In this document: positions 58,501 to 64,000 of the stretch, piece after piece
How positions within the stretch are numbered: the stretch's first letter is position 1
Layout: each line of letters starts with the position of its first letter
Origin: Nymphalis io
Lineage: Eukaryota; Arthropoda; Insecta; Lepidoptera; Nymphalidae
Assembly (NCBI RefSeq): GCF_905147045.1
Contig: NC_065903.1
Location: forward strand, 11,160,001 to 11,224,000
Direction of reading: 5' to 3'
Length of the DNA: 64,000 nucleotides
Notes under the pieces: model-generated
Database searches by the model: none
What the model was told of the DNA's origin: nothing
The model's input: the letters and a program-made list of their open reading frames with translations, nothing else
Position numbers and translations under genes: made by a program

Positions 58501-61131
58501 GACTTCTAAAATGGATTATGGATTATCCAATAGAAATTAAAGACTGTGTACCCCAGGAAAATGGATTATTTTTTATACCTGACCGCCCAACACGCGTGCG
58601 AAAACATGTATCATATAAACAGCCTGTTGGTCTAAGGGCTAGCTCATAAGGCAGCAGATCCTCCGGTCCAGATCAATACAAAATTGCCGAATTTTTCTTC
58701 GAGGACAGTCTCAGTAGCAGATCGGATAAATCCGGCTAACTAAAGTTAGCATCCTATTGGATTATATGAGGGAATAGAAAGGATAAATGTGTTTCCCCAC
58801 TCCCTTGTACTCTATAAAATCTTTAGCTGGTCCTTAATATTGCCCGCCCAAGATGAAAGTTATTTAGTACGATTTTTTTTAAATTATATTTTTATAATAT
58901 ATATTTTAGATAAGTATTATGTTAACAATAAAATTGGAGGTAAATAATTAAATTGTTGTTACAGCTCAGCAGCCCAACCCAATATTTTTGGTACAGAACT
59001 ACCCTTCAGATATCAGAAGACATTAACTACCCAGAGACCTTTAACTACAAGATCGCACTGGCACTGATCATTGCCTGGATATTGGTCTATATGTGCATGA
59101 TAAAAGGAATCGCTTCATCTGGCAAGGTGGTTTACGTCACCGCTACATTCCCTTACATCGTTCTCGTAATATTTTTCTTCAGAGGAATTACTTTAAAGGG
59201 CATGGGTGATGGATTAATCCATCTGTTCACCCCGAAGTGGCATAAGATACTGGATCCAGTTGTCTGGCTCGAAGCTGGCACTCAAATCTTCTTTTCACTC
59301 GGCTTGGCTTTCGGTGGACTCATCGCCTTCAGTTCTTATAATCCAGTTGATAATAATTGCTACAGAGATGCAATTATGGTATCTATGACGAATTGCTTAA
59401 CGTCCATGTTCGCTGGCATTGTGGTATTTTCAATAATTGGATTTAAAGCTACAATGGTTTACGAGAATTGCTTGCGTTTAAGAAATGAAACGTTATTAGA
59501 GGCTTTTGGGTCTGCTTATAAGTCGATGATATTTCCTGAAGCCGGTCAAAGCATTGCTGTGGATTTTAATGGCAATCTGACAAATTTAGTAATGCCAAAT
59601 TTACCGGAATGTGATTTACAGAAGGAACTAGATAATGTAAGTATTAAAAAATACGCTTAAATAACAATATTGTCAGGAACTTGTTTCTTAGATTATTATA
59701 GCTTTTATTTGGATATAGTTTTATGAAAGACATTGTTTTCTAAAAACATGAATGCGAATTGAAAAAATTGTTTACGACAAGTGTCGATTCTTGATTTCAT
59801 ATTTAATATAAGATAATTGATTAATCTAATTGATTACATAAATTAGATTCAAGCAAAATGTATCGTTAATTAGAGAACAGCAAATAGGTACCACAAGTTT
59901 CAAGTCATTATAATTAATTAACACATTTTCACCGATACAACACATAATAATTAATAAATATGTAACTTTTTATGTGTATCAAGTTACAAATACGTCAATG
60001 TATTATTAAGCATGTGATTATAATGTTATTTTGTTGTATAAAGGACTGAAATACCTAATAGTTAATTATGAGTGCCGAACGATGAGAATATTGGTAATTC
60101 CAGTGTGTTGTAAATGAATATTTACTTAATTTACTGCATAACAATATTTTGTTTATCGATTAAAAGGAATGTACTACTTACTTATAAATGTTGTTTTCTC
60201 TGTAAGCGGATGTTAGAATTCTTTGAGACAATAAATTAGGAGCTTTTTACAGTTCTGTCAAGTGCCTATTAGTTTTCAATCGATACAATTTAATTAACCA
60301 CTCTGAAATAAGTATGTTTTGACTTGAGATTGACTTGTTTTTGATTTACTGGTGGTAGAGCTTTGTGCAAGCTCATCTGGATAGGTACCACCCACTCATC
60401 AGATATTCTACCGCAAAACAGCAGTACTTGGTATTGTTGTGTTCCGGTTTGAAGGGTGAGTGAGCCAGTGTAATTACCACAAGGGACATAACATCTTAGT
60501 TCCCAAGGTTGGTGGCGCATTGGTGATGTAAGCGATGGTTAACATTTCTTACAATGCTAATGTCTAAGGGCGTTTGGTGACCACTTACCATCAGGTGGCC
60601 CATATGCTCGTCCGCCTTTTTATTCTACAAAAAAAAAAAGACTAACATAGTCGAATTTTGTTCAGAAGGACCTCACCCACATCATAATTATTCCTATATA
60701 TTTTACAAACGCAAGTTTAATGAACATGTGCAAGTCCCATGTTAATTATAATGAATTTATTGTTCACAGACAGCTTCAGGCACGGGTCTAGCATTCATTA
60801 TATTCACGGAAGCAATCAACCAATTTCCAGGCGCTCAATTTTGGTCTGTTCTTTTCTTTCTGATGCTATTTACTCTTGGTATTGACTCACAATTCGGAAC
60901 TTTGGAAGGCGTTGTCACTTCAATTGTGGACATGAAGCTATTCCCAAACCTACGGAAGGAGTATCTCACAGGAGGAATATGTCTCGTCTGCTGTTTACTA
61001 TCAATGGCATTTGCTCATGGCGCTGGAAGCTATATCTTCCTTCTTTTTGACATGTATAGTGGTAACATACCACTGTTGATTATCGCCTTCTGTGAATGTG
61101 TGGGCATAGCATATGTGTATGGAGTTAAGAG
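24471..61131 (+). CDS. sodium-dependent SLC6 transporter, SLC6A15-like (partial, continues past window)
   Basis: Plasma-membrane symporter of the Na+/Cl- neurotransmitter transporter family, which carries amino acids or amines with sodium. Visible exons are 24471-25160, 58965-59636 and 60770-61131 (first two phase 0; the last leaves two bases). They give 574 residues plus a split codon, covering the N-terminus to about membrane helix 9 of the usual 12. By recall the closest group is SLC6A15 to SLC6A20: NVWRFPYLAQKNGGGAF, IAFSSYNPVDNNC and LGIDSQFGTLEG occupy the expected places. The substrate cannot be told from sequence alone. The start has a good context (GAAAATGGCG). Three eclosion hormone genes lie in the first visible intron. 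Confidence 0.93.
25266..25291. repeat. (TA)n microsatellite
   Basis: Uninterrupted TA dinucleotides. Confidence 0.95.
25507..25538. repeat. (AT)n microsatellite
   Basis: Uninterrupted AT dinucleotides, longer than the run at 25266. Confidence 0.95.
25675..26215 (-). pseudogene. retroelement C-terminal domain remnant
   Basis: Minus-strand frames read CPCGKEVDSFG..HGLSCPRS, then VDTLAPSHIRETMLKAGAAA, then a segment with YIFVPFAVEKFGPW and a final LRKGK block. From memory, this zinc-binding CxC-G...HGLSC plus FVPFA-E-FGPW arrangement follows the reverse transcriptase in a widespread type of retroelement. It contains a stop between the first cysteines and HGLSC, and a frameshift near 25990. No reverse transcriptase core is left. 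Confidence 0.6.
26268..26548 (+). mobile_element. SINE-B copy, nearly complete
   Basis: It runs from AGGGTTTTGTGCAAGCTCG to ACCATCAGGTGG, GCTCGTCTGCC and an A-rich tail. It contains all blocks of the family in order. Confidence 0.85.
26930..26985 (+). repeat. SINE-B 3' end fragment
   Basis: GGTGACCACTTACCATCAGG followed by GCCGTCCAC, matching only the last block of the family. Confidence 0.65.
27068..27245 (+). repeat. dispersed lepidopteran repeat
   Basis: TTTGTTTGTTACGCTTTCGCG, ACTAATGAACCGAT and ATGAAATTTTGCATACAGG form a pattern I recognise as a common dispersed element in moths and butterflies. Its class cannot be set from this fragment. Confidence 0.5.
28108..28405. repeat. two SINE-B pieces, head to head
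   Basis: 28108-28275 is SINE-B read on the minus strand (TAGGCGGATGAGCATATGGG then CTGATGGTAAG). 28276-28405 is a plus-strand piece (GTTGGTGGCG, ACATCAATCAGGTGG). Confidence 0.7.
28650..28860 (+). repeat. degenerate SINE-B copy
   Basis: GTGTAATTACAAGCACAAG, CAGTTCCCATG and a final TTTGCTCGTTTAAT with an A-rich tail keep the block order, but the match is poor. Confidence 0.5.
29566..29600. repeat. short hairpin, present in all three units
   Basis: GATGCCGTACAA and TTGTACGGCATC pair perfectly around an 11-base centre that itself contains CTAG twice. The same sequence recurs at 38341-38375 and 47009-47043, about 2.4 kb before each eclosion hormone gene. Confidence 0.8.
29845..29945 (-). repeat. 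repeat D, minus copy of unit 1
   Basis: GGTTGCCGTCCCATTG and AATAGAGAGTACACCTGTG are the reverse complement of the repeat-D block at 33110. Equivalent copies lie at about 38635-38730 and 47303-47398. Confidence 0.65.
30745..30752. promoter_or_regulatory. CRE-type site upstream of eclosion hormone gene 1
   Basis: Perfect palindrome TGACGTCA, 1.25 kb before the ATG and at the equivalent place in units 2 and 3. The function is inferred only from the motif. Confidence 0.35.
31295..31335. repeat. perfect 17-bp inverted repeat
   Basis: CATTCACAGGTTGTTAC and GTAACAACCTGTGAATG flank a 7-base centre. The right arm is SINE-A tail sequence; the left arm looks like a fold-back copy of it and is missing from units 2 and 3. 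Confidence 0.85.
31340..31664 (-). mobile_element. SINE-A inserted into an older SINE-A fragment
   Basis: It has the same blocks as the copy at 18281, with a T-run at its head end (on plus). It interrupts a short SINE-A tail fragment that is continuous in units 2 (40336-40387) and 3 (49001-49053). Confidence 0.85.
31909..31945 (+). promoter_or_regulatory. core promoter of eclosion hormone gene 1
   Basis: TATAAAAA at 31909 is followed about 30 bases later by an initiator-like CACAGTC, placing the start near 31940 and giving a 5' UTR of about 58 bases. TATA lies 89 bases before the ATG in every unit. Confidence 0.65.
31998..32261 (+). CDS. Eh: eclosion hormone precursor, copy 1
   Basis: Secreted neuropeptide that triggers the ecdysis behaviour at each moult; in moths it is made by a few brain neurons and acts on Inka cells and the CNS through a receptor guanylyl cyclase. 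The 87-residue precursor has a signal peptide (1-25, cut before NPAIATG) and a 62-residue mature peptide, the length of Manduca EH. Cysteines at 39, 43, 46, 59, 63 and 74 match the known 14-38, 18-34 and 21-49 pairing of the mature peptide. The ending SIAPFLNKL is a family hallmark. The coding region is one uninterrupted exon. Compared with copies 2 and 3, residue 5 in the signal peptide is Phe instead of Leu; the mature peptides are identical. Confidence 0.96.
   Translation: MAGKFTFYALFCVVIFFFCFEHINANPAIATGWDPLEICLENCAQCKKMFGSWFEGPLCAKSCIQFKGKLIPDCEDLASIAPFLNKL
33105..33240 (+). repeat. repeat D, plus copy of unit 1
   Basis: GTAATCCGATGGGACGGCAA, CCGACACGACCGGAAAGAG and GGAGTGTACACACTGCC belong to a dispersed family. 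Equivalent copies are at about 41795-41930 and 50485-50610. Unit 3 keeps a middle block (GGCGTAGGACCAACGGC) lost from units 1 and 2. Confidence 0.65.
34205..34495 (+). mobile_element. SINE-B in unit 1
   Basis: Well preserved from CTGGTGGTAGGGCTTTGTGC to the A-tail, with the 3' core CCACTTACCATCAGGTGG at 34440-34457. Confidence 0.9.
36083..36349 (+). mobile_element. SINE-A in unit 1, head-truncated
   Basis: It begins at TTAACCGACGATCG, keeps the B-box-like GGGTTCAAACCC and ends in GGCTGTTACTGTAACC. The A-box end is missing. Confidence 0.85.
37990..38122 (+). repeat. truncated SINE-B at the unit 1/unit 2 junction
   Basis: It starts at TTTTTGCAAACTCGTCTG and is cut at GGGACATAAAAT, where unit 2 begins with ACGTTTG. 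The missing 3' half is present at the right edge of unit 3. Confidence 0.85.
39521..39528. promoter_or_regulatory. CRE-type site upstream of eclosion hormone gene 2
   Basis: TGACGTCA at the position equivalent to 30745. Confidence 0.35.
39878..40117 (-). mobile_element. SINE-B in unit 2, absent from unit 1
   Basis: Minus-strand copy from the A-tail complement and GGTGGACGAGCATATGGGCC to AGCTTGCACAAAGCTCTACC. The empty site is seen in unit 1 near 31085. Confidence 0.88.
40613..40649 (+). promoter_or_regulatory. core promoter of eclosion hormone gene 2
   Basis: The same TATAAAAA and CACAGTC arrangement as copy 1, 89 bases before the ATG. Confidence 0.65.
40702..40965 (+). CDS. Eh: eclosion hormone precursor, copy 2
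   Basis: An intact 87-residue precursor with the same signal cleavage site, six cysteines and mature 62-residue hormone as copy 1. It has Leu at position 5. The protein is identical to copy 3. The shared silent change in the signal-peptide Val codon (GTT ATC against GTC ATC in copy 1) also groups copies 2 and 3. Confidence 0.96.
   Translation: MAGKLTFYALFCVVIFFFCFEHINANPAIATGWDPLEICLENCAQCKKMFGSWFEGPLCAKSCIQFKGKLIPDCEDLASIAPFLNKL
42894..43185 (+). mobile_element. SINE-B in unit 2
   Basis: Orthologous in position to 34205-34495 of unit 1; missing from unit 3, where about 700 bases around it are absent. Confidence 0.9.
44776..45042 (+). mobile_element. SINE-A in unit 2, head-truncated
   Basis: Same insertion as 36083-36349 in unit 1; absent from unit 3. 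Confidence 0.85.
46658..46790 (+). repeat. truncated SINE-B at the unit 2/unit 3 junction
   Basis: Same truncated SINE and same cut (GGGACATAAAAT|ACGTTTG) as at 38122, so both junctions descend from one event. Confidence 0.85.
48189..48196. promoter_or_regulatory. CRE-type site upstream of eclosion hormone gene 3
   Basis: TGACGTCA at the position equivalent to those in units 1 and 2. Confidence 0.35.
48546..48787 (-). mobile_element. SINE-B in unit 3, absent from unit 1
   Basis: Same insertion as 39878-40117 of unit 2. Confidence 0.88.
49280..49316 (+). promoter_or_regulatory. core promoter of eclosion hormone gene 3
   Basis: Same TATAAAAA and CACAGTC arrangement, 89 bases before the ATG. 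Confidence 0.65.
49369..49632 (+). CDS. Eh: eclosion hormone precursor, copy 3
   Basis: An intact 87-residue precursor with the same protein as copy 2: signal peptide 1-25, mature hormone 26-87, and six cysteines in the CxxxCxxC...CxxxC...C pattern. No introns, frameshifts or stops. The promoter region back to the CRE-like site is shared with copies 1 and 2, so nothing in the sequence marks this copy as dead. Confidence 0.96.
   Translation: MAGKLTFYALFCVVIFFFCFEHINANPAIATGWDPLEICLENCAQCKKMFGSWFEGPLCAKSCIQFKGKLIPDCEDLASIAPFLNKL
52658..53638. repeat. segment present only in unit 3
   Basis: It lies between blocks that are adjacent in units 1 and 2 (TAAATATTTTTGT and CAGATATTATTTATTG). Near its right end, TTTTTTTCGGTAAAATCTGC with CCGAACCGAG looks like a dispersed lepidopteran repeat. 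No terminal repeats or coding frame. It is either an insertion in unit 3 or a deletion in the ancestor of the unit 1/2 right half. Confidence 0.75.
54577..54885 (+). mobile_element. SINE-B spanning the right edge of the array
   Basis: It continues past the GGGACATAACAT where the junction SINEs stop, through CTTAGTTCCC to GCTCGTCCGCC and an A-tail. It represents the unbroken parent of the junction copies. Confidence 0.85.
54886..57109 (+). other. intron sequence, no gene seen
   Basis: A+T-rich. Apart from the hairpin at 55868-55934 nothing was recognised. Confidence 0.5.
55868..55934. repeat. perfect 31-bp inverted repeat with 5-base loop
   Basis: Arms 55868-55898 and 55904-55934 are exact complements around CCCAA. 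The stem includes TTTTTGCGTGAAAGAGTGAC. No mismatch or bulge. Confidence 0.95.
57110..57195 (-). repeat. tRNA-like SINE head fragment
   Basis: Minus-strand GGGCCGAGATGGCTCAGTGG resembles the A-box half of a tRNA-derived SINE. The B-box half is poorly preserved. Confidence 0.45.
57362..57500 (+). repeat. tRNA-derived SINE-like repeat
   Basis: A B-box-like CAGGTTCGGTCC is followed by CTTGGGCTATTGTCGTCCCC and CTTAATTGGAGGGG, blocks of a repeat I recognise in Lepidoptera. Confidence 0.5.
57672..57775. repeat. dispersed repeat, one of an inverted pair
   Basis: It contains TTTTTCTCTTTC and GAAAGAGAAAA arms, and reads in reverse like 61180-61290 (shared CTTACTTAT, CTCTTTCTGT, ATTGATTTGA and CACAGCATT blocks). 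Confidence 0.55.
58560..58870. repeat. probable SINE-like repeat
   Basis: AGCCTGTTGGTCTAAGGGCT with CAGCAGATCCTCCGGTCC looks tRNA-like, and the segment is richer in G+C than its surroundings. The family is not identified. Confidence 0.35.
58965..59636 (+). CDS. SLC6 transporter, second visible exon
   Basis: Residues 231-454, helices about 4 to 6 and the start of the next loop. The acceptor is TTGTTACAG and the donor AAT|GTAAGT, both phase 0. LSSPTQYFWYR follows loop 2; SLGLAFGGLIAFSSYNPVDN is the unwound helix 6 that helps bind substrate. NET and NLT sequons lie in the long loop near the end. Confidence 0.93.
59637..60769 (+). other. SLC6 intron
   Basis: GTAAGT to TGTTCACAG. It contains the SINE-B at 60349-60640. 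Confidence 0.9.
60349..60640 (+). mobile_element. SINE-B copy, nearly complete
   Basis: From CTGGTGGTAGAGCTTTGTGC to GCTCGTCCGCC and an A-run, with the 3' core CCACTTACCATCAGGTGG at 60581-60598. Confidence 0.9.
60770..61131 (+). CDS. SLC6 transporter, third visible exon
   Basis: Residues 455-574 plus two bases of the next codon (AG|GTGAGT). TASGTGLAFIIFTEAI starts helix 7, LGIDSQFGTLEG is the sodium-site region of helix 8, and a further helix ends in VGIAYVYGVKR. The remaining helices must be encoded beyond 64000. Confidence 0.92.
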
Positions 61132-64000
61132 GTGAGTATATTTAGCTACAATTATACTTTAAGAATATTTATATATTAAGGGCCTTACTTATAAACTTTG
61201 CTTACCGACTTTGTTTAGTTGAACATAAATTTCTCTCTTTCTGTCATTATTGATTTGATATTCACAAGAAGAAGACACAGCATTGTTTAAATCATTCGTT
61301 AAATCATTAATAAAATGTATTAACAGAAATTATATTCTGTGACGAATTGGAGTTTGAATGATTTTTATATTATTATTACTTTAATAAGATTCGTGTTTTG
61401 GAACCTATATATATAAATACAAAACCGATGGCAGCAAAGTAGATACGGATATCTGCATCTTTGTGAAAATGGTTTTTTTATGAAAACATCTACAAGTAAT
61501 AATAATAATGCTTATCTACAAGTCTGTATTATTATTTTTTTTAATTTTTCTAAGTAATTACAATTGTCTGGTACGTAAATGAATACATCTACACTCGAAT
61601 TTTAAAAAACGCCGCAGTAGAAACGGACATTTGAATTTGTCTGCCTTTACTTCGAAGTATCCAAAGATGATTGAACCGCAAACCAAGACATCAGTCACTT
61701 TTCACACTCTTGCGCATACGCGGTTACGCGGGCACGCAGTAAATTTATCGCACTTTTGTTAAAATTATATTATTTATAGCACTCTCCATTTATGTATCCC
61801 TAGATATTAGTTTCTATCAAGGTACCTACCATGATTTTTACAAAAATATCAAACACAGTAGCGTATTAGAATCAACAGCAGTTGACGCAGAATTTAAATA
61901 ATAACTTAGTTTATTCGCACCTCATCGTTAACGCTTTGATCTCTTTTTTTCCATTAGAAGTGGTTTAAAAGTGATGGTAACTATTGAGTTATAAGTTTTT
62001 TTTAATTTTATACTTAATTTTATCCTCGGTAACTAATCTTTAATAATTTTATAAGGCTAAAGAGTTTGTTTGGTTGAATCTCAAAAAATACCGGTTCAAA
62101 TTGAAAATTATGTTAGTGTTCCTCTTTATAAAAGGCTATTATTATATTTAACATCAAGCTACAATCCATAGGAACTAAGCATCGATAAAAAATGTTGCAG
62201 AAACGGGGAATATGTATTCTTTTTTAGAGCTTCCATTGCGTGCGTTTCCTAAATGGTTAAAGTTAAGCAACAATCACGTATTCCAGAATTGTTTTTCTTA
62301 AAAGATAAAAAAAGCATCCACGATATCATATGTGTATCATTTAAGGATGACTTACTATAACCTTTTTATGGTAATCAAATTAGTTCTAAAATAATCCATT
62401 ATTTGCGAAGATTTTCTTGTCATTGTTTTGTTAAATTTATGATTACTCGTTTTTTTAATTGTTAGTTAATCATTAGTACTTATTTTTTAAATACAGATTT
62501 ACCTTTTAGTTTTAAAGGATACAATTTGTTATGAAGGAATCGTTTGCAGTCATAATAAATAAAGCACAGAGACAGACATTAAAATATGTCGGAATAAATT
62601 TAAGGGAATTCAGTTTTTCGCATGGCCAATTGTATGTTGCCCTATTTAGATCTGGATGCGGCGAAAACCAATAAATACTAGTATCCCACGAAAATGAAAC
62701 TAAAAATGTTGTTATTACTGAAATACTATGAGGCCGCTTTTAGAGATTTCTTTAAGTAATACACGGGTGGAACCGCGGGCACAGCTCTTTACCAATAAAA
62801 TACTTAACTGAGTGATTAAAAATTATGTAAATTTCAAGGGTGATTATACTTTTAAGAAACAGTGATATTCATTTTTTTATCTGTATGTTACTTATCTGCA
62901 TTATACTTTATTTATATTAATTAATAATAAATAAATGACTTTCTTTGATAGTTAATCTAAAGTACAATTTACTTAAAAATAGTTTTATTTTTTTTGTCCA
63001 TAAGCGAATATATATAATTATTATGAATAAATAATAAATAAAACAGTATTATTGCATATGCATTATTATTAGAACAAAACATTTGTGTGGTTTAGGAAAT
63101 TAAATGAGTTTAACTGAGAGACGTAGATGAAGCTATGTGAAATGTTATATGCAAAGTAAATGAAGACATTTACAAAATTTTAGTCTAAAAAACTTAAATA
63201 CTGTTTTTATGTCGCTTAGATTTCTTTAAATATCTTTAAAAAATAGTTCTGGAGGTTGATACCTTAATTTATTAAATAATTTAATTATAATGAGCTCTAT
63301 TTTGCTTATTACGAATAAACGGATATCAGGCAGATGTCTTCTTTTACGTCGAGGCTTTTACAAAGTAAAAAAAATACATCTACATTATTTCAGAAAAACA
63401 GCGAAATAGCGATAAAACCCGTTATACAATAAATAAAAATATATTTTAAATCATCATGGAAAATTTCAAGTTAATTGATACATAAATGTCGAAATGCTTA
63501 CTATTTTTTACTTAATGTGCTCTCCTGAAAAATTGCTATGTAGATGTCCGTATCTACTTTGCTGCCATCGATACTGTCTTTATGTATTCACGTGTCAATT
63601 TGGAAGGACGTTCAGTGGTGTTTTGTTTAAATTATTACGGCAAGGATTACTGACAACCATTTTGAATTATTGGTAGCAAATTGAAAATTATTAGGCCGCG
63701 TGTCCACTTTGATATAATTGAGAAAACAGAGACCCATACGATGAATATACCCGTCATTAAAAAAATATTGATTATTTTCTCAAGTGTGTCCAATTTAAAA
63801 GCACTAATTTTATTATGGCTTTAGTTTTAACGATCTACTTTGGTTCTTAATATCTTTTTGAATTTGGACATTTATTAGGATTAAGACCATTTCAATAGGA
63901 TAACCACAAACAGAAATCCTTTTAATGATTATATCGGTTTCAATAAAGGTGAAATTTTGAAAAGACATTTATTTGATTGAAGAGTATGTATAACTTTTAA
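61132..64000 (+). other. SLC6 intron, open at the window end
   Basis: Starts GTGAGT. I found no exon matching the expected helix 9-12 sequence. It contains one repeat at 61180-61290. Confidence 0.7.
61180..61290. repeat. dispersed repeat, second of an inverted pair
   Basis: GGGCCTTACTTATAAACTTT, CTCTTTCTGTCATTATTG and ACACAGCATTG match 57672-57775 in reverse orientation. Confidence 0.55.

Larger units (their letters stand above)
25161..58964 (+). other. 33.8-kb intron of the SLC6 gene with nested genes
   Basis: Bounded by GTAAGT and TTGTTACAG, joining a phase-0 codon on each side. It contains the three-unit eclosion hormone array (29.35-54.74 kb) and many SINE copies. Outside the array and the listed repeats no coding sequence was recognised. 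Confidence 0.9.

Noticed and set aside
61132..64000. Further SLC6 exons before the window end
   Set aside because: No frame matched the expected helix 9-12 segments with splice sites in the right phase; the short frame at 63494-63676 is A+T-rich and unrelated.

Overview
The window is A+T-rich animal DNA with GT-AG introns and insect genes. The protein families, above all eclosion hormone with closest recall to the Manduca form, and the dispersed repeats (tRNA-like SINEs with 'GTGCAAGCTCGTCTGGGTAGG' or 'GTGAATGTCCCACTGCTGGGC' signatures) point to a moth or butterfly nuclear genome.

Layout, left to right. (1) 1-4.3 kb: gene-poor repeats with one exon-like open frame of unknown origin. (2) 4.4-6.5 kb, + strand: a complete five-exon gene for translocon-associated protein subunit alpha (SSR1). 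(3) 7.1-11.1 kb: a tRNA-derived SINE split by an almost full-length, broken CR1/Jockey-group LINE. (4) 11.7-19.6 kb: ribosomal protein S28 (+) and BLCAP (-). About 2.6 kb running from the last codons of RpS28 through the whole BLCAP coding region is copied again at 16.7-19.6 kb. The second copy puts the RpS28 C-terminus in frame behind an unrelated DUF4817-like exon and carries a SINE insertion with a 12-bp target duplication. A hAT-type MITE lies between the copies. (5) 20.2-22.9 kb: a second, 5'-truncated copy of the same LINE with a long ORF. (6) 24.5-61.1 kb and beyond: an SLC6 transporter gene (SLC6A15-like) of which three exons are visible; its first visible intron is 33.8 kb long.

The most interesting region is inside that intron. 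A unit of about 8.7 kb is repeated three times in tandem (29.35-38.12, 38.12-46.79, 46.79-54.74 kb), and each unit holds a complete, uninterrupted eclosion hormone gene on the same strand as the host gene. Each has the same TATA box 89 bp before its ATG and a CRE-type TGACGTCA site about 1.2 kb upstream. Unit junctions fall in a SINE, and the parental, unbroken SINE is still present at the right edge of unit 3. The middle unit is a mosaic: its left part matches unit 3 and its right part matches unit 1, as expected from unequal crossing over in an older two-copy array. Eclosion hormone is normally described as single-copy, so three potentially expressed copies nested in a transporter intron are the main result here.

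The host-cell genes are otherwise ordinary housekeeping functions (ER translocation, translation, a small conserved membrane protein, amine/amino-acid transport); nothing suggests an operon-like relationship among them. No tRNA or rRNA gene, CRISPR array or prokaryotic system was seen.
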